DNA of 64,000 nt from Flavobacterium notoginsengisoli (GCF_014207905.1 NZ_JACHLB010000001.1:1118723-1182722), one strand, 5' to 3'; numbered from the stretch's first letter, positions 1 to 8,109 are shown. Numbers and translations: made by a program. Notes: generated by a model not told the origin, from the letters alone.

Positions 1-1
1 C

Positions 2-997
2 ATTATTGCCGATACTCCAGGTCACGTAGAATATACAAGAAACATGGTTACAGGAGCTTCGACTTCTCAGGTTTCTATCATTTTGATTGATGCTAGAAAA
101 GGAGTTATCGAGCAAACATACCGTCACTTTTTTATCAATAATTTATTGAGAGTAAAAGAAGTAATCGTTGCCATCAACAAAATGGACTTAGTAGATTACT
201 CAGAAGAAGTTTTCAATAAAATCAAAGCTGATTTTGAGGCTTTAAATGCAAAAAGTACTTTCAAAGAACAAAACGTAAGCTATATTCCGTTAAGTGCAAT
301 CAATGGTGGAAACGTGGTTGACAAATCGGAAAATATGCCTTGGTACGAAGGACAAACTGTTTTAGAACATTTAGAAGGATTGCATTCTCATGATGTTTAC
401 GAAGCAGGAAAAGCACGTTTCCCAGTTCAGACGGTTATTCGTCCAAAAACAGAAGAATACCACGATTTCAGAGGATACGCAGGAAAATTATACGGAAATT
501 CAATTAAAGTTGGAGATGCTGTAACGGTTCTTCCTTCTTTAACAGAATCAACAGTTACAAAAATTCACTTTTTCGATAAAACATTTGACGAAGCTACAGC
601 AGGTTCTTCAATCACAATCGAATTAGAAAATGATATCAATGTAACGAGAGGTGATATGATTGTAAAATCAAGCGAACTTCCAAAAATTGAAAAAGACATC
701 ACAACTACAGTTTGCTGGATGGACAGTAAAAAACTGGTTGCGGGAACTAAATATTTGGTACAACACAATACCAACAGAGTTTTAGCAAAAGTAGAAAGTA
801 TTAAAAATACAATTGCTACAGATTACTCAGGAACGACAGAAGCTTCACAATTAGCAATCAACGAAATTGGAGAAGTGACAATCAAATTAAGCAAACCGTT
901 ATATTTTGATTCATACAACGAAAACAAATCAAACGGAGCTTTCATCTTAATTGATACAGCAACAAACACAACAGCAGGAGTAGGATTCATTAGATAG
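2..997 (+). CDS. cysN: Sulfate adenylyltransferase subunit 1 (CysN), 5'-truncated
   Basis: GTPase subunit of ATP sulfurylase, which with CysD makes adenosine 5'-phosphosulfate from sulfate and ATP in the cytoplasm. The window opens inside the G domain: the frame from base 2 reads the G3 motif DTPGHVEYTRNM, followed by the G4 motif NKMDL and then EF-Tu-like domains II and III to the stop. About 332 residues are present, so roughly the first 80-90 residues (P-loop included) lie outside the window. There is no fused APS kinase domain. The next gene is a sulfite reductase, which supports an assimilatory role. The family call is secure; the missing cysD upstream is assumed. Confidence 0.95.
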   Translation: MIADTPGHVEYTRNMVTGASTSQVSIILIDARKGVIEQTYRHFFINNLLRVKEVIVAINKMDLVDYSEEVFNKIKADFEALNAKSTFKEQNVSYIPLSAINGGNVVDKSENMPWYEGQTVLEHLEGLHSHDVYEAGKARFPVQTVIRPKTEEYHDFRGYAGKLYGNSIKVGDAVTVLPSLTESTVTKIHFFDKTFDEATAGSSITIELENDINVTRGDMIVKSSELPKIEKDITTTVCWMDSKKLVAGTKYLVQHNTNRVLAKVESIKNTIATDYSGTTEASQLAINEIGEVTIKLSKPLYFDSYNENKSNGAFILIDTATNTTAGVGFIR

Positions 998-1003
998 TTT
1001 CAC

Positions 1004-1105
1004 TGCTGTAAGCTTTAAGCTATAGGCTTTAAGCTTTTTGCAAAAATGTATAACAAGCTACGCAAGAAAGCCTAAAGCTTATTGCTTAACGCCTAAAGCA
1101 TTAAA
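1004..1105. repeat. Word-like inverted repeat block before the sulfite reductase
   Basis: The whole cysN-reductase gap is filled with variants of the word CTTTAAGC or GCCTAAAGC. Bases about 1006-1040 are an imperfect reverse complement of 1062-1100, so the RNA could fold into a long stem-loop. The block ends about 14 bases before the ATG of the next gene. No ribosome-binding site or promoter box is recognisable inside it. Confidence 0.7.
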
Positions 1106-1113
1106 AAAACAAA

Positions 1114-3204
1114 ATGGAAAGTTTTAGAACAGAAATAGAAAATCCGGTAGTTCAGAAGGAGATTATCGAATTAGAAAAAAAGATTCACTTATTCCGTGGA
1201 GGAAAAATTGATGATGAGCGTTTTCGTAGTCTTCGTCTAGCGCGTGGAATCTACGGTCAGCGTCAGGAAGGCGTTCAGATGATTCGTATCAAATTGCCTT
1301 ACGGTAAAGTAACCAGCGAGCAATTAGTGCGTATCACACAAGTTTCAGACAAATATTCTACAGGACGTTTACACATTACAACGCGTCAGGATATTCAGAT
1401 TCACTACGTAAGCTTAGACAGAACTCCTGAGCTTTGGGCAGATTTGGCTAAAGATGATATTACACTTCGTGAAGCTTGTGGAAACACCGTTAGAAATATT
1501 ACAGGAAGCGAATTGGCTGGAGTTGACGTAAACGAACCATTTGATGTTTCGCCTTATGCACACGGACTTTTTCAATATTTGTTAAGAAACCCAATCTGTC
1601 AGGAAATGGGGCGTAAATTCAAAATTTCGTTCTCATCTTCAGACGAAGATACGGCTTTGAGTTATTTGCATGATTTAGGATTTATTCCGAAAATTAAAGA
1701 CGGACAAAAAGGTTTCAAAATCATGTTTGGTGGAGGTTTAGGATCTCAGCCAGCGCATGCGGAATTACTTTCGGAGTTTGTTCCTGTAAACGAAATCATT
1801 CCAACAGCAGAAGGAATCATTCGTATTTTTGACAGATACGGAGAACGTGCTAAAAGAATGAAAGCGCGTATGAAATTCTTAATCAAAGAAATGGGGAAAG
1901 ATGCTTTCCTTGATTTGGTTGAAAAAGAGAAAAAAGCAATCGCTTTTCAAACATACGAAATTGATACAACCGCTTTCGACGGGCCAATTACAGAACCGTT
2001 ATTAGAAGTTCCGCAAGTTACAATCGATGATACAGAATCGTATGAAGCGTGGAGAAAATCGAATGTAATCAAACAGAAACAAGACGGTTATTATGCTATT
2101 GGAATCAAAGTTTTATTAGGAGATTTTTATACGGATAAAGCTAGATTATTAGCCGATTTAATTAAAAATTACGGAGCAAATGAATTGCGTTTTTCATTGC
2201 GTCAAAATATTGTAATACGAAACATAAAAGAAGAGAATCTTCCTTTCTTTTATCAAGAATTAGCCAAATTGGATTTTGTTCAATTAGGATATAATTCAGT
2301 TGGAGATATTACGGCATGTCCTGGTACAGATACTTGCAACTTGGGGATTGCAAGCAGTACAGGTATTGCCGAAGAATTAGAAAGAGTTTTAAGTGCAGAA
2401 TATCCACAGTATTTAAACAACCGCGAAATCGAAATTAAAATTTCAGGTTGTATGAATGCGTGCGGGCAACATAATATGTCTGCAATTGGATTCCAAGGAA
2501 TGTCTATTAACTCAGGAAAACTAGTGGCTCCGGCTTTGCAAGTTTTATTGGGTGGAGGAAGATTAGGAAACGGAGCAGGACGTTTTGCTGATAAAGTAAT
2601 TAAGATTCCAAGCCGTAGAGGGCCAGATGCTTTGCGTACGATCTTAAATGATTTTGATGCGAATGCAAACGGAGAAAAATTCCTAAACTATTACGATCTA
2701 AAAGGAGAGAAATATTTCTACGAAATCTTAAAACCTTTTGCAGATGTAACCAATTTAACAGAAGCTGATTTTGTGGATTGGGGTAATGCAGACAATTACG
2801 TAAAAGCAGTTGGAGTTGGAGAATGCGCCGGAGTGGTGATCGATTTAGTAGCGACATTATTGTTTGAAGCTAAAGAGAAATTGATTTTGGCTCAGGAATC
2901 TTTCGACGAGAAAAAATGGTCAGATGCCATTTACCATGCTTACGCAGGATTTGTAAACGGTGCAAAAGCATTGTTATTGGCAGAAAACCAAAAAACAAAC
3001 CACCACGCAGGAATCGTTGATTTGTTTGATACTGTTTTCATCGAAACAAGTAAAATCGAATTGAATTCAACTTTTAAAGATTTGGTTTACCAAATCAATA
3101 GAAATGAACCATCTGAAGCTTTCGCTAAAGATTACATTGCTCAGGCAGTAGTTTTCTTTGATAAAATCGAAACTTTCAGAGCACAGGAATTAGCAAATGC
3201 ATAA
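1114..3204 (+). CDS. Siroheme ferredoxin-type sulfite/nitrite reductase with C-terminal HEPN-like domain
   Basis: Predicted six-electron reduction of sulfite to sulfide (or nitrite to ammonia) in the cytoplasm. The siroheme/4Fe-4S ligands are visible: C402 and C408 in ACPGTDTCNLG, and C446 and C450 in GCMNACGQH. Two ferredoxin-like and two reductase repeats span residues 1 to about 565. The protein is 696 residues, about 120 longer than the usual catalytic core. The extra tail (about 570-690) is helical, with a HEPN-type AIYHAYAGFVNGAKALL stretch but no R-x4-6-H nuclease motif. Its place between cysN and siroheme synthesis genes favours sulfite over nitrite as substrate. The start ATG follows an A-rich leader. 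The tail's role is unknown; docking or oligomerisation is only a guess. Confidence 0.9.
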   Translation: MESFRTEIENPVVQKEIIELEKKIHLFRGGKIDDERFRSLRLARGIYGQRQEGVQMIRIKLPYGKVTSEQLVRITQVSDKYSTGRLHITTRQDIQIHYVSLDRTPELWADLAKDDITLREACGNTVRNITGSELAGVDVNEPFDVSPYAHGLFQYLLRNPICQEMGRKFKISFSSSDEDTALSYLHDLGFIPKIKDGQKGFKIMFGGGLGSQPAHAELLSEFVPVNEIIPTAEGIIRIFDRYGERAKRMKARMKFLIKEMGKDAFLDLVEKEKKAIAFQTYEIDTTAFDGPITEPLLEVPQVTIDDTESYEAWRKSNVIKQKQDGYYAIGIKVLLGDFYTDKARLLADLIKNYGANELRFSLRQNIVIRNIKEENLPFFYQELAKLDFVQLGYNSVGDITACPGTDTCNLGIASSTGIAEELERVLSAEYPQYLNNREIEIKISGCMNACGQHNMSAIGFQGMSINSGKLVAPALQVLLGGGRLGNGAGRFADKVIKIPSRRGPDALRTILNDFDANANGEKFLNYYDLKGEKYFYEILKPFADVTNLTEADFVDWGNADNYVKAVGVGECAGVVIDLVATLLFEAKEKLILAQESFDEKKWSDAIYHAYAGFVNGAKALLLAENQKTNHHAGIVDLFDTVFIETSKIELNSTFKDLVYQINRNEPSEAFAKDYIAQAVVFFDKIETFRAQELANA

Positions 3205-4006
3205 TATAAAACCCAAAATAACTTTAGTCGGTGCAGGTCCGGGCGATCCCGATTTACTGACGCTAAAAGCTGTAAAAGCATTGGCTGAAGCAAATGTGGT
3301 TTTATACGACGCTTTAGCCAACGAAGAAATTCTGGATTATGCGCCTAAAAATGCGATTAGAATTTTTGTTGGAAAAAGAATCGGAAATCATGCTTACACG
3401 CAGGATCAAATCAATCAGCTGATTGTAGATAATGCACTGACATACGGAAACGTAGTGAGATTAAAAGGCGGAGATCCATTTATTTTCGGAAGAGGCGGAG
3501 AAGAAATTGATTTTGCAGAAAGTTTCGGAATAGAAACCATTGTAGTTCCGGGAATTTCATCAGTAGTTGCAGTTCCGGCAAGTCAGGGAATTTCGATTAC
3601 AAAACGTGGAGTTTCAGAAAGTTTTTGGGTAATCACGGGAACAACTTCCGACAGGAAATTATCTTCTGATGTAGCTCTTGCAGCGCAATCATCTGCAACC
3701 GTTGTAATTTTGATGGGAATGCATAAACTGCCTCAAATTATCGATTTGTTTCAGAAAGAAGATAAAGGAAATTTACCCGTTGCAACCATCCAAAACGGAA
3801 CAACAGCAGAAGAAAAAGTAGGCGTTGGAACTGTGGATTCGATTTTAGAAGTTGTAAAACAAAAAGAACTAGGTTCTCCGGCAATTATTGTTTTAGGCGA
3901 AGTGGTTCGCGAAAGCAACAAATTAAAAGGATTTTACGAAGAATTTTGTCAAAAGAAAGAGCTTGATAAAATGTTCCGTCAGAACCAATTTGTTGACAAA
4001 AAATAA
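3197..4006 (+). CDS. cobA: Uroporphyrinogen-III C-methyltransferase
   Basis: SAM-dependent methylation of uroporphyrinogen III at C2 and C7 to give precorrin-2, the first committed step to siroheme. Family motifs are present: VGAGPGDPDLLTLKA near the N-terminus, GGDPFIFGRGGEE around residues 90-104, and PGISS for SAM binding. At 269 residues it is a single-domain enzyme, not a CysG fusion. The ATG overlaps the end of the reductase gene by 8 bases, indicating translational coupling and a dedicated siroheme supply. The last dozen codons (from about 3968) resemble an intergenic repeat found twice just downstream, so the extreme C-terminus may be repeat-derived. Confidence 0.95.
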   Translation: MHNIKPKITLVGAGPGDPDLLTLKAVKALAEANVVLYDALANEEILDYAPKNAIRIFVGKRIGNHAYTQDQINQLIVDNALTYGNVVRLKGGDPFIFGRGGEEIDFAESFGIETIVVPGISSVVAVPASQGISITKRGVSESFWVITGTTSDRKLSSDVALAAQSSATVVILMGMHKLPQIIDLFQKEDKGNLPVATIQNGTTAEEKVGVGTVDSILEVVKQKELGSPAIIVLGEVVRESNKLKGFYEEFCQKKELDKMFRQNQFVDKK

Positions 4007-4099
4007 TCGATAGAATTAAAATATTCCGTTAGGAATAAGTGGTTGGTAGAAAAAGAGTGTTCCCAATAAAAATGTTCCGTTAGGAACATCTGATTGGTA
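3968..4099. repeat. Three copies of a short GTTCCGTTAGGAAC-type palindromic repeat
   Basis: Copies at 4018-4049 and 4069-4099 share the form AAA-TRTTCCGTTAGGAAYA followed by TGRTTGGTA. A third, diverged copy at 3968-3996 lies inside the 3' end of cobA and encodes its last residues (MFRQNQF). The core can form a 6-bp hairpin with a GTTA loop. Confidence 0.65.
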
Positions 4100-4135
4100 A
4101 ATCATCTAATTTTGTTTAGATGAAAATAAATTAAA

Positions 4136-4717
4136 ATGGAACAAAACGAATTATATCCAATATTTCTAAAGCTTCACAATCTAAATGTTCTGATTGTAGG
4201 TGGAGGGAATGTAGGTCTGGAAAAGCTTTCTTTCTTGCTCAAGTCAAGTCCGAATGCAAATGTTGAGGTAGTGGCAAAAGAATTTCATTTAGAAATAAAA
4301 GTTCTGGCCGAAAAGCATCCTTCGATAACATTAACAAGATCGAAGTTCAAAAAGAAAATGCTCAAAAAGCGTCACATGGTAATTGCCTGTACAGACGATT
4401 TGAAAGTAAATAAAAAGGTTTACGATTTAGCAAGAAAGCGTTATCTGATTTGCAACATAGCCGATACACCAGATTTATGTGATTATTATTTGGGCGGAAT
4501 CGTAACAAAAGGAAATGTAAAAATTGCCATTTCAACAAACGGAAAATCGCCAACAACGGCAAAGAGATTGCGTGAGTTTTTTGAAGAAGTAATTCCAGAA
4601 GATATCAATCAAATGGTTGAGAACCTGAATGAATACCGAAAAACCTTAAAAGGCAATTTTGAAGAAAAGGTTAAAAGAATGAATGAGATTACCTCTTCAT
4701 TAAAAAATAAAGAGTAA
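4136..4717 (+). CDS. Precorrin-2 dehydrogenase / sirohydrochlorin ferrochelatase (CysG N-domain, Met8-like)
   Basis: Predicted to oxidise precorrin-2 to sirohydrochlorin with NAD and insert iron, completing siroheme for the upstream reductase. The N-terminus carries the Rossmann motif LIVGGGNVGLEK (about residues 19-30), followed by the Met8-type region CNIADTPDLCDYYLGGIVTKG. At 193 residues it matches the stand-alone Met8/YlnF form, without the methyltransferase domain that cobA supplies separately. The ATG is preceded by an A-rich stretch. The function is assigned from family and operon context. Whether the chelatase activity is retained cannot be seen from sequence alone. Confidence 0.9.
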   Translation: MEQNELYPIFLKLHNLNVLIVGGGNVGLEKLSFLLKSSPNANVEVVAKEFHLEIKVLAEKHPSITLTRSKFKKKMLKKRHMVIACTDDLKVNKKVYDLARKRYLICNIADTPDLCDYYLGGIVTKGNVKIAISTNGKSPTTAKRLREFFEEVIPEDINQMVENLNEYRKTLKGNFEEKVKRMNEITSSLKNKE

Positions 4718-4752
4718 AAAAGTTTCGTAAAAGAAATAAATGACAAAAATCA

Positions 4753-4783
4753 TTGAAAGTACAAGGATTTATTCGTTTCTTTG
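4753..4783 (+). promoter_or_regulatory. Possible promoter of the ferredoxin-NADP reductase gene
   Basis: TTG at 4753-4755 and TTTCTTTG at 4776-4783 are 20 bases apart, close to the bacteroidete TTTG-N19/20-TAnnTTTG pattern, but the second box has TT in place of TA. If real, the TTG is a -33 box and not a start codon. Confidence 0.4.
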
Positions 4784-4815
4784 CGTTATTAAGAATGATT
4801 ATAAACAACACCATA

Positions 4816-5868
4816 ATGATTAAAACAGATATACTTATAATTGGAGCAGGACCAACAGGTTTATTTGCCGTATTCGAGGCAGGATTGTTAAAATTAAAAT
4901 GCCACATTTTAGATGCACTTCCACAACCAGGAGGACAACTTTCAGAGTTATATCCAAAAAAGCCAATTTATGATATTCCTGGATTCCCAGAAGTATTAGC
5001 CGGAGACTTAGTTGACGGATTAATGGAGCAAATCAAACAATTTGAGCCAGGATTTACTTTAGGAGAACGTGCTGAAACAGTTGAAAAGCAAGAAGACGGA
5101 ACATTCATTGTAACATCAAACAAAGGAACTAAATTCCACGCACCGGTTATCGCAATCGCTGGAGGATTAGGAAGTTTCGAGCCTCGTAAACCACTTATCG
5201 AAGATATCGAGTTTTATGAAGATAAAGGAGTAAAATACTTCATCAAAAATCCTGAGAAATTCAGAGACAAAAGAGTTGTAATTGCAGGAGGAGGAGATTC
5301 AGCATTAGACTGGTCAATTTTCTTGGCAAATGTAGCTTCAGAAGTAACATTAATCCACAGAAGAAACGAATTTAGAGGAGCTTTAGATTCAGTAGAAAAA
5401 GTGCAAGAATTAAAATCAGCAGGGAAAATCAAATTGATTACGCCAGCTGAGGTTATCGGAATCAATGGAGCAGAGCACGTAGAGTCATTAGACATCGAAG
5501 AAAACGGAGCGCACCGTAAAATCGAATGTGATTATTTCATCCCGCTTTTCGGATTAACACCAAAATTAGGTCCAATTGGAGACTGGGGATTAGAAATCGA
5601 GAAAAATGCCATTAAAGTTAACAATGCATTAGATTACCAAACTAACATTCCGGGAATCTTCGCTATTGGAGACGTAAACACATATCCAGGAAAATTAAAG
5701 TTAATCCTTTGCGGTTTCCACGAAGCAACTTTAATGTGCCAGGCCGCATACGGAATCATCAACCCAGGTAAAAAATACGTATTGAAATATACAACAGTTT
5801 CTGGTGTAGACGGTTTCGACGGAACTCGTAAAGAAGCTCCAAAAGCGGTTGTTAAAGCGATTGTTTAA
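4816..5868 (+). CDS. Ferredoxin-NADP reductase, thioredoxin-reductase-like
   Basis: FAD/NAD(P)-binding flavoprotein of the TrxR-like ferredoxin-NADP reductase class. Motifs are GAGPTG for FAD near residue 10, GGGDSALDW for NADPH around residue 158, and the C-terminal AIGDVNTYPGKLKL. It lacks the redox CxxC of true thioredoxin reductases in the NADPH domain, which favours ferredoxin reduction. Placed right after siroheme genes, it probably supplies electrons, via a ferredoxin, to the sulfite reductase. I chose the ATG at 4816 (350 residues) because GAGPTG then sits at the normal distance. An ATG at 4795 is possible, while a TTG at 4753 would add 21 unrelated residues and overlaps a candidate promoter. 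Confidence 0.9.
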   Translation: MIKTDILIIGAGPTGLFAVFEAGLLKLKCHILDALPQPGGQLSELYPKKPIYDIPGFPEVLAGDLVDGLMEQIKQFEPGFTLGERAETVEKQEDGTFIVTSNKGTKFHAPVIAIAGGLGSFEPRKPLIEDIEFYEDKGVKYFIKNPEKFRDKRVVIAGGGDSALDWSIFLANVASEVTLIHRRNEFRGALDSVEKVQELKSAGKIKLITPAEVIGINGAEHVESLDIEENGAHRKIECDYFIPLFGLTPKLGPIGDWGLEIEKNAIKVNNALDYQTNIPGIFAIGDVNTYPGKLKLILCGFHEATLMCQAAYGIINPGKKYVLKYTTVSGVDGFDGTRKEAPKAVVKAIV

Positions 5869-5877
5869 TCTGAGGGG

Positions 5878-5906
5878 CTGAGGTTCTAAGGGACTAAGGC
5901 GCTAAG
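5878..5906. repeat. CTAAGG-word repeat, left arm
   Basis: GAGG/CTAAGG words run just after the reductase stop. They are the imperfect reverse complement of the CTTAG/CCTCAG words at 6112-6152, so the two arms bracket the terminator and the repeat between them. Confidence 0.6.
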
Positions 5907-5919
5907 GTTTTTATATAGA

Positions 5920-5949
5920 AAGCTCAAACTTTTAGTTTGAGCTTTTTTT
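5920..5949 (+). terminator. Rho-independent terminator after the sulfur operon
   Basis: The stem AAGCTCAAACT / AGTTTGAGCTT has a TT loop and runs into seven T. It closes the sulfate/siroheme transcription unit. Confidence 0.85.
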
Positions 5950-5954
5950 ATTAA

Positions 5955-6095
5955 TCCCAGAGGGATGAAATATTTATAGAATAAAATTGATGTCTTTTGA
6001 CAAAAAGCTCCAGCGGAGCGACATATATTTCGCTCCGCTGGAGCTTTTGCGTTGTGTTGATTGTTTTTCTATAAATATTATGCTCCTCCGGAGCT
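5955..6095. repeat. Nested inverted-repeat element (AGCTCC-AGCGGAGCG family)
   Basis: The inner arms 6003-6021 and 6030-6048 are an almost perfect palindrome built on GCTCCAGCGGAGCG. The outer arms ATATTTATAGAA (about 5970-5981) and TTCTATAAATAT (about 6067-6078) enclose it, with CCCAGAGGGA and CTCCTCCGGAG at the edges. Such nested cruciforms are widespread in flavobacterial intergenic DNA. No ORF is inside. Confidence 0.8.
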
Positions 6096-6111
6096 AAATC
6101 ACATGCAAGGT

Positions 6112-6152
6112 AAAACCTTAGAACCTCAGTCCCTTAGTCCCTCAGCACCTTA
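6112..6152. repeat. CTTAG-word repeat, right arm
   Basis: Tandem degenerate CCTTAGAACCTCAGTCCCTTAG words. The block complements the block at 5878-5906 and ends just before the promoter of the riboswitch transcript. Confidence 0.6.
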
Positions 6153-6163
6153 CAAAAAAAACA

Positions 6164-6195
6164 TTTGCAAATCGAAACCCTATTTCATACCTTTG
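6164..6195 (+). promoter_or_regulatory. Bacteroidete housekeeping promoter of the methionine operon
   Basis: TTTG at 6164-6167, a 20-base spacer, then TACCTTTG at 6188-6195. Both boxes match the consensus exactly. Transcription would start near 6202, just ahead of the SAM-I aptamer. Confidence 0.85.
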
Positions 6196-6214
6196 CACTG
6201 TTCTTAAAATTATT

Positions 6215-6336
6215 GTTCGTTATCACGAAAGGCGGAGGGATAGACCCGATGAAACCTTAGCAACCCTTTACCATAAAGAAGGTGCTAAATTCTACTTTTA
6301 TACGATATTTTCCAGTATTCAAGATAGATAACACAA
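6215..6336 (+). ncRNA. SAM-I (S-box) riboswitch aptamer
   Basis: The conserved S-box core is readable: GGCGGAGGGA at 6231, then GACCCGATGAAACC, TAGCAACC and AAGGTGCTAAATTC in the right order. P1 can form from GTTATC (6219-6224) with GATAAC (6327-6332), and P3 from CCTTTA with AAAGAAGG. It binds S-adenosylmethionine and is expected to lower expression of the downstream methionine synthase genes when SAM is plentiful. No clear intrinsic terminator follows, so the expression platform is unresolved. Confidence 0.93.
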
Positions 6337-6640
6337 ATACACACAAGTATTTCTCAAAACTTTTCCAGACAACATACAATATTTACCGAAGCAATTCAGT
6401 AGAAGGAGCGAATCATTGGCGCATTTTTGCAGTCAATAGTTCCCGCTTTCGCCTATATCTCTCCGCTCCGCTGCGAGGATACCGGCTCAATCGGGGCTAA
6501 TGAGTAAGCAATAGTGCATTTTTGGAATTAATGTAAAAAAATATCCGAAGCAAACCTATTAGGTTTAAACTTCACAATCATAATAAAAAAACTTAGCATC
6601 TTAGAACCTCAGTATCTTAGAAGCTAAAAGAAAGAGAACT
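6337..6640 (+). other. Long leader between SAM-I aptamer and methionine synthase
   Basis: About 300 bases without a credible gene. They contain the repeat at 6439-6501, a hairpin at 6548-6576 (GAAG-CAAACC...GGTTT-CTTC, no T-run) and CTTAG-type words at 6590-6623 ending 18 bases before the start codon. A 72-codon open frame across the aptamer and repeat is judged to be chance. Confidence 0.6.
6439..6501 (-). repeat. TAGCCCCGATT...AAAGCGGGA intergenic repeat, copy 1
   Basis: Read on the minus strand it runs from TTAGCCCCGATTGAGCCGG, through a palindromic loop of GCAGCGGAGCGGAG type, to GATATAGGCGAAAGCGGGAA. It is the same family as 29450-29520 with a different loop. It sits within the leader between the SAM-I aptamer and metH. 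Confidence 0.75.
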
Positions 6641-7645
6641 ATGTCGATTACTATTCAAGAAGCAATAAAAAAAAATATCCTAATCCTAGACGGAGCAATG
6701 GGAACAATGTTGCAACGCTATAATTTCTCAGAAGAAGATTTCAGAGGAGAGCGTTTCAAAGATTTCCCGCATCCGTTAAAAGGAAATAACGATTTACTAT
6801 CCCTAACACAACCACAAGCGATCCGCGATGTACATGCCGCTTATTTTGAAGCAGGTGCTGACATCGTAGAAACCAATACCTTCTCAGGAACGACAATCGG
6901 TATGGCCGATTATCACATGGAAGATTTGGTTTACGAGTTAAACTACGAATCGGCAAAACTTGCACGCGAGGTTGCCGATGAGTTTACTGCAAAAAATCCG
7001 GAAAAACCACGTTTCGTAGCCGGTTCAATAGGACCGACAAACCGTACGGCAAGTATGTCACCAGACGTAAACGATCCGGGGTACAGAGCCGTTACTTTCG
7101 ACGATTTAAGAATTGCTTACAAACAACAAGTAGAAGCGTTAATGGATGGAGGCTGTGATTTACTTTTAGTAGAAACAATTTTCGATACTTTAAATGCAAA
7201 AGCAGCACTTTTTGCAATTGAAGAAGTTAAGGAAGAACGCAATCTGGATATTCCAATCATGGTTTCAGGAACGATTACAGATGCTTCAGGAAGAACACTT
7301 TCTGGGCAGACAGTTGAAGCGTTTTTGATTTCAGTTTCGCATATTCCGTTGTTAAGTGTGGGATTCAATTGCGCTCTTGGAGCCGATTTGCTAAAACCGT
7401 ATCTAAAAACATTAGCGCACAACACAAGCTTTAATGTTTCGGCGCATCCAAATGCAGGATTGCCAAATGCTTTCGGACAATACGATGAAACACCAGAACA
7501 AACACAAGTTTTTATTAGAGAATATTTAGAAGATAATTTAATTAATATCATCGGTGGTTGTTGCGGAACAACTCCAGATCATATTCGATTAATGGCTGAG
7601 GTTGCGAAGGATTATAAACCGAGAGTTGCGCCTGTTTTTGAATAA
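6641..7645 (+). CDS. metH: Homocysteine S-methyltransferase domain protein (MetH N-terminal module)
   Basis: Zinc-dependent homocysteine-binding module of cobalamin-dependent methionine synthase, encoded as a separate 334-residue protein. The family start [12 protein letters not shown] and the zinc ligands C244 (GFNC) and C307/C308 (GGCCGTT) are intact. It ends where the pterin-binding domain would begin in one-piece MetH. The rest is encoded at 8412-11087, so the two polypeptides should cooperate to methylate homocysteine. It follows a SAM-I riboswitch, which fits control by SAM. The ATG is preceded by an A-rich leader (CTAAAAGAAAGAGAACT). It could in principle use another methyl donor, but the nearby second half argues against that. 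Confidence 0.93.
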   Translation: MSITIQEAIKKNILILDGAMGTMLQRYNFSEEDFRGERFKDFPHPLKGNNDLLSLTQPQAIRDVHAAYFEAGADIVETNTFSGTTIGMADYHMEDLVYELNYESAKLAREVADEFTAKNPEKPRFVAGSIGPTNRTASMSPDVNDPGYRAVTFDDLRIAYKQQVEALMDGGCDLLLVETIFDTLNAKAALFAIEEVKEERNLDIPIMVSGTITDASGRTLSGQTVEAFLISVSHIPLLSVGFNCALGADLLKPYLKTLAHNTSFNVSAHPNAGLPNAFGQYDETPEQTQVFIREYLEDNLINIIGGCCGTTPDHIRLMAEVAKDYKPRVAPVFE

Positions 7646-7656
7646 AAAATATAAAA

Positions 7657-8109
7657 TTGATAAAGGAAGACATCAGGTTGCAAAACAAAAAAGATAAATG
7701 GAATTTAATCATTTTTGTGGCTTTTATGGTTGGCTGGGCAATATTTTTAATCTGCACTAACCAGCCAGATGATTTTTCAAAATCGTTTAGAGGAGAAGCA
7801 ATTGGACTGGTAACGAGAATTGAGAATTGTAATAGATCTAAATGTTTGAGATATTATTTTTATATAGACGATAAAAGGATTTTATCAGGAATGGGGATAC
7901 GAAATTATCAAGAGAATCCCAATGATTTAGTAAACAAGTTCTTTAAAGTAAAATACAATTTGAATAAACCTGAAGAAAATGAAATTTTCTTTAGGGAAAA
8001 ATTAGAACTGGATTCTTTAATGCTAGTCAAATCTGGTTTTAGAAAAACTAAATATTATGAGTATGATGATCGGTCAACTAAATATTTAGAAAAATTAAAA
8101 TGGAAATAA
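7657..8109 (+). CDS. Small membrane protein of unknown function
   Basis: 150 residues, not recognised. A hydrophobic segment at about residues 17-35 (LIIFVAFMVGWAIFLIC) is followed by a mostly polar, lysine-rich soluble part with a possible CNRSKC cysteine pair. The start is a TTG 11 bases after the stop of the methionine synthase N-module; the next in-frame ATG (7726) would cut into the membrane helix. It lies between the two halves of a split methionine synthase, and it is unclear whether it has any role there or is a later insertion. The frame is open and ends just before a repeat-rich gap. Confidence 0.6.
   Translation: MIKEDIRLQNKKDKWNLIIFVAFMVGWAIFLICTNQPDDFSKSFRGEAIGLVTRIENCNRSKCLRYYFYIDDKRILSGMGIRNYQENPNDLVNKFFKVKYNLNKPEENEIFFREKLELDSLMLVKSGFRKTKYYEYDDRSTKYLEKLKWK

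Noticed and set aside
2821..3204. HEPN domain as part of a toxin or defence system
   Set aside because: It lacks the R-x4-6-H nuclease motif, is fused to a metabolic enzyme and has no antitoxin (MNT) gene beside it.
6282..6500. 72-codon open frame downstream of the promoter at 6164
   Set aside because: It overlaps the SAM-I aptamer core and a known-type repeat; its sequence is explained by RNA and repeat structure.
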